DNA from: Acerihabitans arboris
GTDB taxonomy: Bacteria; Pseudomonadota; Gammaproteobacteria; Enterobacterales; Enterobacteriaceae
Length of the DNA: 64,000 nt
Assembly: GCF_010131535.1 (NCBI RefSeq)
Contig: NZ_WUBS01000007.1
Location: 62,001-126,000 of the forward strand
Reading direction: 5' to 3'
The translations under genes and the position numbers were made by a program. Of this stretch, positions 17,489 through 26,111 are shown piece by piece. The notes beneath the pieces are model-generated. The model was not told the origin of the DNA. It saw only the letters and a list, made by a program, of their open reading frames with translations, and ran no database searches. Each line of letters begins with the position of its first letter. The stretch's first letter is position 1.

Positions 17489-17938
17489 ATGAAAAAGACC
17501 AACGCGCTCGTCTTGTCAATGGCACTGTTTTCCACCGCAGCACTGGCTGAGAAAGCGCCCCAGTGCGCTAAAATCGATAAACAGCAGGTTGAAAAGCTGT
17601 TTGACCGCTGGAATGATTCCTTGAAAACCGGCGATGCCAGGAAAGTATCGGAGAACTATCTCAGCGACGCAGTATTGCTGCCGACGGTATCCAATCAAGT
17701 CCGGCTCACCGACGCCGAACGCATCGACTACTTTAAACACTTCCTGGCCAAACAGCCGGTGGGCAAAATAGATACCCGCACAATCCGCATCGGCTGCAAC
17801 AAAGCGATCGATGTCGGTACCTATACCTTCACGTTTAAAGATAAATCCACGGTTTCCGCCCGTTATACGTTTACCTATTTTTGGGACGGCCGGAACTGGA
17901 AAATTTCGTCCCACCACTCTTCCGCCATGCCCGAGTAA
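17489..17938 (+). CDS. Exported NTF2-like (SgcJ/EcaC, DUF4440-type) protein
   Basis: A 149-residue protein with a clear signal peptide (MKKTNALVLSMALFSTAALA, cleavage before EKAPQ) followed by a SnoaL/NTF2-like fold domain: helical VEKLFDRWNDSLKTGDARKV, then YLSDAVLLPT and a C-terminal sheet ending SARYTFTYFWDGRNWKISSH, which is typical of SgcJ/EcaC-family proteins. Cys26 and Cys103 might form a disulfide in the periplasm. The family is annotated as oxidoreductase-like but its role is largely unknown. It is monocistronic, preceded by an AT-rich stretch (17385-17440), and lies among decayed genes yet is itself intact. Confidence 0.75.
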   Translation: MKKTNALVLSMALFSTAALAEKAPQCAKIDKQQVEKLFDRWNDSLKTGDARKVSENYLSDAVLLPTVSNQVRLTDAERIDYFKHFLAKQPVGKIDTRTIRIGCNKAIDVGTYTFTFKDKSTVSARYTFTYFWDGRNWKISSHHSSAMPE

Positions 17939-17956
17939 CCCCCCGCGATAACCCGG

Positions 17957-18463
17957 TCACTCCTGCCTGAACAGCAGCAGCGCGGATTCCGGATCCAATA
18001 CCGGTAGTGCGAAGCCCACCTTCTCCAGCCATTCACCGCTGAGCACGCATTGGCTGTCAAACCAGGCGGGATACCGCTTCATGGTATGATTGCGCGGCTG
18101 GTGAAAGCTCTGCGGCATATCCAGGATCTCCAGCCGGTATCGCCCGACCGGGTTGAGATAGGGAATGCGCAGGTTGCCGCTCAGCGCATACTCCGGCAGC
18201 TGGCGCTGGCAGATAAGCACCACCGCTTCGGTTTGGTCATCGGCCACCACCCCAAGGATCGGTTGATCGGGCTGGTTGGCGTCCAGACGGAACGCACGGC
18301 CGCCGTGCAGCAGGGGGCGCAGCCGTTTATGCAACGCGATATAACGGCTAAAACCCTACTGCTCAGCGGCGTCGGCCGTCAACGGATCCACTTCTGGATA
18401 AGGCGCGCAGCGTACCAACAGGCTTACGCGACAACTTCGCAGCAGTATCACCGAGGTTTCCAT
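17957..18463 (-). pseudogene. rafA: RafA-type GH36 alpha-galactosidase, internally deleted and with a nonsense codon
   Basis: From ATG 18463 (preceded by GGGAG) the frame reads METSVILLRSCRVSLLVRCA then PYPEV, resembling the N-terminus of GH36 alpha-galactosidases, and continues directly into DPLTADAAEQ, a TAG stop and then GFSRYIALHKRLRPLLHGG, characteristic of the C-terminal part, running to 17957. About 540 of the roughly 708 residues, including the catalytic barrel, are gone. The C-terminal frame has no further stops, which suggests the deletion is recent. It lies just downstream of a LacY/RafB-like remnant. Confidence 0.8.
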
Positions 18464-18497
18464 CCGGTTCTCCCAAGATTCAATACCAATAACGTGT

Positions 18498-19046
18498 TTA
18501 GGATTCGACGACACGGCTCTTGCCGGTTAATCCGGCCGGCCGCCGGCCGGAGAGGGTGAATGCCGAAACCAGGGTAAAGGTCAGCACTACGGCGCCCAGC
18601 GCCATGTAGGTCGGTTTAAAGCCCAACTGGTCGTACAGCTGGCCGGCAAAGTAGGACATAAAGATCATCGACAGCTGTTTGCTGAAGCAGAAACCGATGA
18701 GATAGACGGTGGCGGAGCAGCGCACGTCAAATACCTGGGTGATGTATTTAAACGATCCCACCAGCAGGAAGGGGACTTCAAACATATGCAGCATCTTCAG
18801 CACCACCACCTGCGCCGCGCTGGTGGCAAACGCCGAGCCGATGATGCGCGTCGACATAATCAGGCCCGCCAGCAGCAGGGCATTTTTGCTGCCGATCTTG
18901 CTGATGATAAACGGCGCGCAGAACATAATGGCCGCGTTAAGGATCTCGCCGCCGGTGGTGACAAATCCGAAGATTTCGGTGCCCTGCTGCTTGGTCGCAA
19001 AAAATGAGGTGAAAAAGTTGGCGAACTGCTGGTCAAACACATCCAT
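18498..19046 (-). pseudogene. rafB: C-terminal half of a LacY/RafB-type oligosaccharide:H+ symporter
   Basis: The frame reads [20 protein letters not shown], then [20 protein letters not shown] and FTLSGRRP, closely matching the last 185 or so residues of LacY/RafB (family length about 417). Everything before the segment corresponding to LacY residue about 230 is missing; upstream codons belong to an opposite-strand regulator remnant. It could not form a working carrier. With the alpha-galactosidase remnant this was a raffinose/melibiose-type uptake operon. Confidence 0.85.
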
Positions 19047-19640
19047 TTGCCGTTCCTGGCGCTGGGGCGCAGTGAACTGGCGCAGCAGTACGCCTGGTTC
19101 GACTTTGATAACCACGCCGGCAGCCGGCTGGCGGTCGCCCGGCTGGCGGCCCTCGGCCACCGCCGCATCGCCTGGCTGGGCAGCAGCAACCGCCAGACCT
19201 ATGTCAAGCAGCGGCCGCGGGGGTATTTGGACGGCATGGCGCAGGCGGCGCTGCCGGTGCCGCAGGCGTATTGCCTGGAGGCCGAGGCCAACCGGCGCGA
19301 CGGTTTTCTCGCCACCCAGCGTTTACTGGCGTTGCCCTCCCCGCCGACCGCCATTATCACCGATTGTAATATGCACGGCGAGGGGGCGGCCAATGCGCTG
19401 CAGCAGGCGGGCCTGCTGGACAGGATTTCGCTGATTGCCTATGACGGGCTGCCCGCCGACAGCCTGGTGACCCGCAACGTTACGCCGATCTTGCAGGCGA
19501 CCCGCGCCGAGGTGGGGAAACAGATTGCCGCCATGACCTGTGCGTTGATCGAGGGCGAACCCGTCGACAACCTGCAGGTACTGTGGCAACCGACTCTGGG
19601 GGAAGGCGACACCGCGCGGGCGCCTTACGGTGATGAATAG
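19047..19640 (+). pseudogene. Effector domain of a LacI-type (RafR-like) repressor, N-terminus lost
   Basis: The frame begins in the middle of a LacI-family sensor domain: [56 protein letters not shown] and ISLIAYDGLP. The helix-turn-helix and first part of the sensor (about 130 residues) are absent, replaced at about 19046 by the truncated symporter in the opposite orientation. The promoter region that once separated these divergent genes was evidently removed together with both N-termini. Confidence 0.8.
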
Positions 19641-19679
19641 GCCGGCATGACGGCGTAAGCGCCTCATGGTGACCCGGTG

Positions 19680-19707
19680 CTGGCCGCCGCGCGGCGCGGG
19701 CGGCCAG
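19680..19707. terminator. Perfect 9-bp GC hairpin between convergent genes
   Basis: CTGGCCGCC (19680-19688) and GGCGGCCAG (19699-19707) form a perfect stem around a 10-nt loop, between the stops of the LacI remnant (19640) and the dipeptidase gene (19748). No T-tract follows on either strand. Confidence 0.35.
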
Positions 19708-19747
19708 TCCGGCGGCAAGGGTGCCGCACGCCGGGTCCTGCCCGGCA

Positions 19748-20824
19748 TTACCCGCCCCAGGTGGCTTCCAGCACCCTGAGCCAGTTGCCATAACAGATTT
19801 TTCGCAACAGCGGCCAATCATATCCGTGACGCTGTAATGCTGCCACCAGCACCGGCAGGCCGGCCACGTCCTTAAGATCGGCAGGGAGGGTGGTACCGTC
19901 AAAATCCGAGCCAAACCCCACGCCGTCTTCCCCCAGCGCGTCCAGCAGGTAATCCACGTGCCGCACAATCTCATCCACCGTGGCGTCCGGCGCCTTCTTG
20001 CCGTCCTGGCGCAGGAACATGGTGCCGAAGTTGACCCCGACAAAACCGTTGCGCTCGCGGATCGCCGCCAACTGGGCGTCGGTCAGGTTGCGTGACTGCG
20101 CGCACAGCGCATGGGCATTGGAATGGCTGGCGACCAGCGGCGCGTCGGAAATGCCGGCCGTTTGCCAGAACCCCTTTTCATCCATATGCGAGACATCCAC
20201 CATAATGCGTTTGGCATTGCAGGCGCGCACCAGCCGCAGGCCCGCGGCGGTGAGTCCCGGCCCGGTATCCGGCGAGGAAGGAAAACGGAACGGCACGCCG
20301 TGGCCGAAGATATTCGGCCGGCTCCACAGCGGCCCCAGGGTGCGCAACCCCGCCTGGTGGAGCACGTCAAGCAGATGCAGATCGGGATCCAGCGCCTCCG
20401 CCCCTTCGATATGCATCACCACCGCCAGCACGTCCCGCGCCATGGCGTCGCGGATTTCCGCCGCGCTGCGGCAAATTTTCACCCGCCCGCCCGAGGCCGC
20501 TTCGATGCGCAGCAGCAGGGATAGCATGGCAAAGGTCGTTTCCCGCGCCGACTCCATGTTCGGCGCGACGGGAATATTAGTGAAATCAAGCAGATCTGGC
20601 GCGCTTTTTGCTGCATTTGATACCGAGGGCACCCAGGTGGCAAATAAGCCGCCCGCCAGCCCCCCCCGGCGGATGCGCGGTAAATCCATCTGACCGGCCG
20701 CGGGGCCGCTCAGGAAGCTTTCAACCGCATTTTCGGGATGTGCGCGCCATAAACGGCACAGCACGTCGTTGTGGCCGTCAAAGATGGGCATGATGTCGGG
20801 TATTTGCGGCGCTGTTACGGACAT
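19748..20824 (-). CDS. Peptidase M19 (renal-type) dipeptidase
   Basis: A 358-residue zinc dipeptidase. Metal ligands typical of M19 are present: FDGHND at the N-terminus, MHIEGAEALD, VDVSHMDEKG and ASHSNAHALC, plus GFGSDFDG near the C-terminus. M19 enzymes hydrolyse dipeptides and tolerate a D-residue at the C-terminal position (L-D dipeptides), unlike most peptidases. No signal peptide, so cytoplasmic. It is divergent from the oligopeptide ABC operon at 21038 across 213 bp, so it likely processes dipeptides brought in by that transporter. GGAA about 9 nt upstream supports the ATG. Confidence 0.9.
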   Translation of the reverse strand: MSVTAPQIPDIMPIFDGHNDVLCRLWRAHPENAVESFLSGPAAGQMDLPRIRRGGLAGGLFATWVPSVSNAAKSAPDLLDFTNIPVAPNMESARETTFAMLSLLLRIEAASGGRVKICRSAAEIRDAMARDVLAVVMHIEGAEALDPDLHLLDVLHQAGLRTLGPLWSRPNIFGHGVPFRFPSSPDTGPGLTAAGLRLVRACNAKRIMVDVSHMDEKGFWQTAGISDAPLVASHSNAHALCAQSRNLTDAQLAAIRERNGFVGVNFGTMFLRQDGKKAPDATVDEIVRHVDYLLDALGEDGVGFGSDFDGTTLPADLKDVAGLPVLVAALQRHGYDWPLLRKICYGNWLRVLEATWGG

Positions 20825-21037
20825 AAATTATTATTCCGGTGCAATTTTTGGCGGTTCGGCCGGCTCCCGCCCCGTGATGACGCGGGCGCGCACCAAACGG
20901 GTGCGGTGGGCCGAGACAATCCGTGCGTGGAGGTTAGGCGATATCCACAGTAGAGCCCGCCGCATAAAGGAATGTCAAGCGGAAAATGGTAAAATAAACC
21001 CATAATAACATTATTTATCAATATATTAGGAGTCAGT

Positions 21038-22633
21038 ATGCTTACCAGAAGACATTTTATCGCCGGCGCCGGCGCGCTACCCTTCCTGTCCTATCTCAGC
21101 CTGGAGTCGGCGTTTGCCGCCACCCCCGCCTCGATCCTGGTGATGGCGATGCAGCTCGACAATATGACCAGCCTGGATCCCCATGAAAGCTTCGAGGGGA
21201 CCGGCAACGAAATCTGCGGCAATTTATATCAGCGCCTGGTCGCCCCCAACCCGGCCAAGGCCGATGAAATCATCGGCGAGCTGGCAACAGGCTGGGACGT
21301 CGGCAACGACGGCAAAACCTTTACCTTCCATCTGGATCCGGCGGCCAAATTTGCCGACGGCAGCCCGGTAACCGCCGAGGACGCCGCATTTTCCCTCCAG
21401 CGGGTGGTGATGCTGGATAAAAGCCCGGCGTTTATCATCAACCAGTTCGGGTTTACCAAGGACAACGTCGCCGGGCATATCAAGGCGGTCGATGCCCATA
21501 CCCTGGTAATCAATACCGACCAGCCGGCGGCGGAAACCTTCCTGTTGTACTGCCTGTCGGCGCGGGTCGGCAGCATCGTGCAAAAATCCCTGGCCCTGGC
21601 CAACCAGCAGGGCAACGATTTGGGCAACGGCTGGATCAAACAGCACAGCGCCGGCTCCGGCCCCTTTACCCTGCGCGCCTGGAAAGCCAGCGAAAGCGTG
21701 ATCCTGGAGAGCAACCCCAACTCCCCGCTGGCCGGCAAGATCAAACGCATCATCCTGCGGCATATTATCGACCCCTCCTCCCAGCTGCTGATGCTGCAAA
21801 AGGGCGACGTGGACATTGCGCGCAACCTGACCACCGAGCAGCTGCGGCCGCTGTCGCAGGACGGCAATTTCCACCTGGTGCGCCAGCCGGTATCGCGCAT
21901 CATGCATTTATCCTGTAATACCGCCCACGAGCACCTGGCCAAACCGCAGGTCTGGCAGGCGATCAAATGGGCGCTGGATTATGACGGCATCCAGAAAAAC
22001 ATCGTCCCGCTGACCCATGAAGTGCATCAGAGCTTCCTGCCCAAGGGATTCCCGGCGGCGCTGGACGATACCCCGTTCCACCGGGATGTCGCCAAGGCCA
22101 GGGCGTTGATGGCCGACGCCGGCCTGGCCGATGGCTTTGACATTACCCTCGATCATTACTCCCCGCAGCCTGGCCCGGATATTGCCCAGGCGATACAGAC
22201 CCAGCTTGGCGCCATCGGCATCAGGGTCGAGCTGATTGCGGCGGAAAACCGTCAGGTGCTGACCAAGATGCGCGCCCGCCAGCAGCAGCTGGCCCTGACG
22301 GTCTGGGGCGCGGATTATTTCGATCCCAATTCCAATACCGAAGCCTTCTGCGTCAATACCGACAATGGCGACGGCGCGCGCAACCGTACCCTGGCCTGGC
22401 GCTGCGCGTGGTCCAATCCGCGGTTTAACGAGCTGACCGCGCAGGCGCTGCACGAAGCCGACGGCCAGAAGCGTATCGCGCTTTATGAGCAGTTGCAGCG
22501 CGAGCACCGCGAAAACAGTCCGTTTACCGAGCTGCTACAGGAGTCAATCACCGCCGCCTGCCGCAAAAACGTCAGCGGCGTGCAGATAAGCGTGCTGCTC
22601 GATAGCCCGTACGAGAAGGTGCAAAAAACCTGA
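21038..22633 (+). CDS. Peptide ABC transporter substrate-binding protein (DppA/DdpA-like)
   Basis: A 531-residue SBP_bac_5 family protein. The N-terminus MLTRRHFIAGAGALPFLSYL carries a twin-arginine-type motif (TRRHFIAG) and ends in SAFAA, so export may be by Tat. The conserved family segment LDPHESFEGTGNEICGNLYQ opens the mature part. AGGAG lies 6 nt before the ATG. It binds di- or oligopeptides in the periplasm and delivers them to the DppBC-like permeases encoded next; the gene overlaps the first permease by one base (TGATG). Neighbouring D-specific peptidases suggest D-residue-containing peptides as ligand. Confidence 0.9.
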   Translation: MLTRRHFIAGAGALPFLSYLSLESAFAATPASILVMAMQLDNMTSLDPHESFEGTGNEICGNLYQRLVAPNPAKADEIIGELATGWDVGNDGKTFTFHLDPAAKFADGSPVTAEDAAFSLQRVVMLDKSPAFIINQFGFTKDNVAGHIKAVDAHTLVINTDQPAAETFLLYCLSARVGSIVQKSLALANQQGNDLGNGWIKQHSAGSGPFTLRAWKASESVILESNPNSPLAGKIKRIILRHIIDPSSQLLMLQKGDVDIARNLTTEQLRPLSQDGNFHLVRQPVSRIMHLSCNTAHEHLAKPQVWQAIKWALDYDGIQKNIVPLTHEVHQSFLPKGFPAALDDTPFHRDVAKARALMADAGLADGFDITLDHYSPQPGPDIAQAIQTQLGAIGIRVELIAAENRQVLTKMRARQQQLALTVWGADYFDPNSNTEAFCVNTDNGDGARNRTLAWRCAWSNPRFNELTAQALHEADGQKRIALYEQLQREHRENSPFTELLQESITAACRKNVSGVQISVLLDSPYEKVQKT

Positions 22634-23643
22634 TGCCGGCGTTAAAATCTATGGTGAATACCCTCGGCAGCCTGCTGCTCACGCTGTTCGGGCTGGCGCT
22701 GCTGACTTTTTTCATCGGCCGGGTGATGCCGACCGACCCGGTGCTGGCGGCGGTGGGCGATAATGCCCCGCAGGCGGTGGTGGAAAGGGTGCGGCAGGAA
22801 ATGGGGCTGGACCGTCCCTTATGGTATCAGTTCGGCCATTACCTCAATCAGCTGCTGCACGGGGATTTAGGCCGTTCGGTGCTGACCTCCAATCCGGTGC
22901 TGACCGATATTGCGCGCTTTTTCCCGGCGACGCTGGAGCTGGCGACCGCGGCGGTGATGGTCGCGACGCTGCTTGGCGTCCCGCTCGGCGTCTGGGCGGC
23001 GGTGCGGCAGGGAAAAGGCATCGACCAGGCCATCCGCGTGGTCTGCCTGGCCGGTCATTCGCTGCCGGTGTTTGTGCTGGCGCTGCTGAGCCTGCTTATT
23101 TTTTACGCGGTGCTGGGCATCGCGCCCGGCCCGGGGCGGCAGGATATCATCTTCCAGGATATGGTGCCGCAGGTAACCGGGCTGCTGACCGTCGATTCGC
23201 TGCTGGCCGGCGATTACGACGCCTTCCGCGACGCGCTGGCGCATATGGTGCAGCCGGTATTGATCATGGCCTACTTCAGCATGGCCTATATCACCCGCAT
23301 GACCCGCACCTTTATGCTGAACGCGCTCGGCGGCGAATTTGTGATTACCGCGCGCGCCAAGGGCCTGTCGTCGGCCAGGGTTATCTGGCGCCACGCCTTT
23401 CCCACCGTGGCGGTGCAGTTGATCACCGTGCTGGCGCTGACCTATGCCGGCCTGCTGGAAGGGGCGGTGATTACCGAAAACGTTTTCGCCTGGCCCGGCC
23501 TGGGGCAGTATCTCACCACCTCATTGATGAACGCCGATATGAACCCGGTGATCGGCGCCACGCTTATCGTCGGTTGTGTCTATGTGGTGCTCAACCTGCT
23601 GGCCGACATTCTTTACCGACTTTGGGATCCCCGCGTAAAATGA
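22633..23643 (+). CDS. Peptide ABC transporter permease (DppB-like)
   Basis: A 336-residue inner-membrane permease with about six helices: GRVMPTDPVLAAVGDN near the N-terminus, then the EAA-type loop EFVITARAKGLSSARVIWRH and the family ending VITENVFAWPGLGQYL. It forms the translocation path with the DppC-like partner. Start overlaps the binding-protein stop and its stop overlaps the next start (ATGA), consistent with one coupled operon. Confidence 0.92.
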   Translation: MPALKSMVNTLGSLLLTLFGLALLTFFIGRVMPTDPVLAAVGDNAPQAVVERVRQEMGLDRPLWYQFGHYLNQLLHGDLGRSVLTSNPVLTDIARFFPATLELATAAVMVATLLGVPLGVWAAVRQGKGIDQAIRVVCLAGHSLPVFVLALLSLLIFYAVLGIAPGPGRQDIIFQDMVPQVTGLLTVDSLLAGDYDAFRDALAHMVQPVLIMAYFSMAYITRMTRTFMLNALGGEFVITARAKGLSSARVIWRHAFPTVAVQLITVLALTYAGLLEGAVITENVFAWPGLGQYLTTSLMNADMNPVIGATLIVGCVYVVLNLLADILYRLWDPRVK

Positions 23644-24542
23644 CGCTTTCCGCCGCACGAGCCTGGCTGCTCGACGATACCCCCGCCACCCGCCGCCAGG
23701 CGGTATGGAGCCGCCGTTACCGCATGTGGCTGGGACTGCGCGCCAATCCGATGGCGCTGACCGGGCTGCTGATCATTATCGTGGTCATGGCGCTCTCGCT
23801 GGCCGCCCCCTGGCTGACGCCTTATGACGCCGGTTTCCAGGATTTGGCCAACCGCCTGGCGCGCCCCTCTGCCGGCCACTGGCTGGGCACCGATGAACTG
23901 GGACGCGATATCTATACCCGCATCCTGTTCGGCGGGCGCACCACGCTCGGCATGGTGTGCGCGGTGGTGACGCTGATTGCGCCGCTCGGCCTGCTTATCG
24001 GCTGTATTGCCGGCTACGCCGGCGGCTGGCTGGATAAAGCGCTGATGCGGGTAACCGATATCTTCCTGGCGTTTCCGCGCCTGATCCTGGCGCTGGCGTT
24101 TGTCGCCGCGCTGAAACCCGGCATCGAGAGCGCGGTGCTGGCCATTGCGCTGACCGCCTGGCCGCCCTATGCGCGGCTGGCGCGGGCGGAAACGATGCAA
24201 TTGCGCCACAGCGACTTTATCGCCGCCTGTCGCCTGACCGGCGCGACGCCGCTGCGCATTATCCTGCGCCATGTCATGCCGTTGTGTATTCCCAGCCTTA
24301 TCGTGCGCATCACCCTGGATATGAGCGCGATTATCATTACCGCCGCCAGCCTGGGATTTTTGGGCATGGGCGCGCAGCCGCCGTCGCCGGAATGGGGCAC
24401 CATGATCGCCACCGCCCGGCGTTTCCTGTTCAGCGAATGGTGGGTGCCGCTGATGCCGTGCGTGGCTATTTTTGTCACCTCGCTGGCGTTTAATTTTCTC
24501 GGCGACGGTCTGCGCGACGTCCTCGACCCCAAGGAGCGCTAA
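23640..24542 (+). CDS. Peptide ABC transporter permease (DppC-like)
   Basis: A 300-residue partner permease. The start overlaps the DppB-like stop, much shorter than the longest open frame, which runs back into the previous gene. The N-terminal OppC_N region is followed by HWLGTDELGRDIYTRILFGG, the EAA loop DFIAACRLTGATPLRIILRH and MGAQPPSPEWGTMI, all diagnostic of OppC/DppC proteins. It ends with GDGLRDVLDPK. One base separates it from the ATPase gene. Confidence 0.93.
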   Translation: MTLSAARAWLLDDTPATRRQAVWSRRYRMWLGLRANPMALTGLLIIIVVMALSLAAPWLTPYDAGFQDLANRLARPSAGHWLGTDELGRDIYTRILFGGRTTLGMVCAVVTLIAPLGLLIGCIAGYAGGWLDKALMRVTDIFLAFPRLILALAFVAALKPGIESAVLAIALTAWPPYARLARAETMQLRHSDFIAACRLTGATPLRIILRHVMPLCIPSLIVRITLDMSAIIITAASLGFLGMGAQPPSPEWGTMIATARRFLFSEWWVPLMPCVAIFVTSLAFNFLGDGLRDVLDPKER

Positions 24543-24543
24543 C

Positions 24544-25374
24544 ATGCTGGTTGAAATAGAAAACCTGCGTATCTCCTTTGCCCGGCAAGGCGGCGCGGTC
24601 GAGGCGGTGCGCGGCGTTTCCTTTGCCATGGACAAGGAAAAATTCGCCATCGTCGGCGAAAGCGGGTCCGGCAAATCACTCACCGCGCGCAGCCTGATGC
24701 AGCTATTGCCGGGCAACGCGCGCTGCCAGGCCGATAAGCTGATGTTCGACGGCATCGACCTGCGCGGCGCCGATGAAAAAACCATGCGCAAAGTGCGCGG
24801 CAGGCGGGTCGGCTTTATCCTGCAGGATCCTAAGTATTCACTTAATCCGGTGATGACCATCGGCCAGCAGGTGGCCGAATCCTGGCGCGCCCATAAGGGC
24901 GGCGGCAGGCGCCAGGCCATGACGGCGGCCATCGGGCTGCTTGAGCAGGTGCAGATCCGTGACCCGCAGCAGGCGGCGAAACGTTATCCGCACGAGGTGT
25001 CGGGCGGCATGGGCCAGCGGGCGATGATTGCCATGATGCTGGCGCCCGATCCGGAACTGCTGATTGCCGACGAGCCGACCAGCGCGCTGGACGCCACGGT
25101 GCAGGCCGAGATCCTGCGGCTGATTGACGTGCTGGTTTCGGATCGCGGCATGGGGCTGATCCTGATCAGCCATGATTTGCCGCTGGTATCGCATTTTTGC
25201 CATCGGGTGGCGGTAATGTACGCCGGCCGCATCGTCGAAACCCTGGCGGCCGGCGATTTGACGCGGGCCGTCCATCCCTATACGCGCGGCCTGCTGGAAT
25301 GCCTGCCGTCCCTGCGCCATCCCCGGGCGCGCCTGCCGGTGATGACGCGCGACGTCGCCTGGAACCCATCATGA
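24544..25374 (+). CDS. Peptide ABC transporter ATP-binding protein (DppD-like, short)
   Basis: A 276-residue ATPase: Walker [10 protein letters not shown]-loop FILQDPKYSLNPV, signature VSGGMGQRAMIAMML, Walker [16 protein letters not shown] and switch His in ISHDLP. The signature starts VSGGMGQ rather than the usual LSGGMRQ. DppD/OppD proteins are about 330 residues and end with an oligopeptide C-terminal domain containing spaced cysteines; here the protein stops soon after [16 protein letters not shown], so that cysteine-rich tail is missing. The stop overlaps the DppF-like start. Confidence 0.9.
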   Translation: MLVEIENLRISFARQGGAVEAVRGVSFAMDKEKFAIVGESGSGKSLTARSLMQLLPGNARCQADKLMFDGIDLRGADEKTMRKVRGRRVGFILQDPKYSLNPVMTIGQQVAESWRAHKGGGRRQAMTAAIGLLEQVQIRDPQQAAKRYPHEVSGGMGQRAMIAMMLAPDPELLIADEPTSALDATVQAEILRLIDVLVSDRGMGLILISHDLPLVSHFCHRVAVMYAGRIVETLAAGDLTRAVHPYTRGLLECLPSLRHPRARLPVMTRDVAWNPS

Positions 25375-26111
25375 TTGTTTTGGATAAATTACGCATAGCC
25401 TTCGGTAATACCGACGTGGTGAAAGGGGTCTCCTTTACCGTGGCCGGCGGCGCCAGCTTCGGCATCGTCGGTGAAAGCGGTTCGGGCAAATCCACCATAC
25501 TGCGCGCGCTGGCCGGGCTGAATCCGCACTGGTCCGGCGGCATGTCCTTTGACGGCGAAGCGCTGATGCCCAGGCGGGATCGCCGCTTCTTCCGCCGGGT
25601 GCAGATGGTGTTCCAGGATCCCTACGGGTCGCTGCATCCGCGCCAGACCGTCGATCGCATCCTGCACGAACCGCTGCTGGTGCATGGTTTCGATCGGGCC
25701 GAACAGCGCATTGCCCAGGCGCTGGCCGAGGTCGGCCTGCCGCCCGCGGTCCGCTTTCGTTTTCCCCATCAGCTGTCCGGCGGCCAGCGCCAGCGGGTGG
25801 CGATAGCCCGCGCCCTGATTGCCGAGCCGGACGTATTGCTGCTTGACGAGCCCACCTCGGCGCTGGATGTGTCGGTACAGGCGGAAATCCTTAACCTGCT
25901 GACCGATCTGCGCGCGCGCCGCCGTCTGACCTTTATCATGGTCAGCCATAACCTGGCGGTGGTCACCCACCTGTGCCAGCGCCTCGGCGTGATGCAAAAC
26001 GGCGAGATGGTGGAACAGCTCAGCGCCGATGATTTGCGCGCCGGGCGTATCCGGCATCCGCATACCGCCGAACTCTTTACGCTAAGCATGAGCCTGGAGG
26101 AGCCGGTATGA
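25371..26111 (+). CDS. Peptide ABC transporter ATP-binding protein (DppF-like)
   Basis: A 246-residue ATPase: Walker [11 protein letters not shown]-loop MVFQDPYGSLHPRQTV, signature [15 protein letters not shown], Walker [21 protein letters not shown] switch. It is the second nucleotide-binding subunit of the transporter. Like its DppD-like partner it is shorter than the family norm (about 330) and lacks the C-terminal oligopeptide domain. The start overlaps the preceding stop and its stop overlaps the start of the S12 peptidase gene. Confidence 0.9.
   Translation: MIVLDKLRIAFGNTDVVKGVSFTVAGGASFGIVGESGSGKSTILRALAGLNPHWSGGMSFDGEALMPRRDRRFFRRVQMVFQDPYGSLHPRQTVDRILHEPLLVHGFDRAEQRIAQALAEVGLPPAVRFRFPHQLSGGQRQRVAIARALIAEPDVLLLDEPTSALDVSVQAEILNLLTDLRARRRLTFIMVSHNLAVVTHLCQRLGVMQNGEMVEQLSADDLRAGRIRHPHTAELFTLSMSLEEPV

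Noticed and set aside
23613-24932. 439-codon open frame on the minus strand
   Set aside because: Antisense to two ABC genes whose conserved motifs are unambiguous; low-complexity Arg/Gln/His-rich product typical of GC-rich shadow frames.
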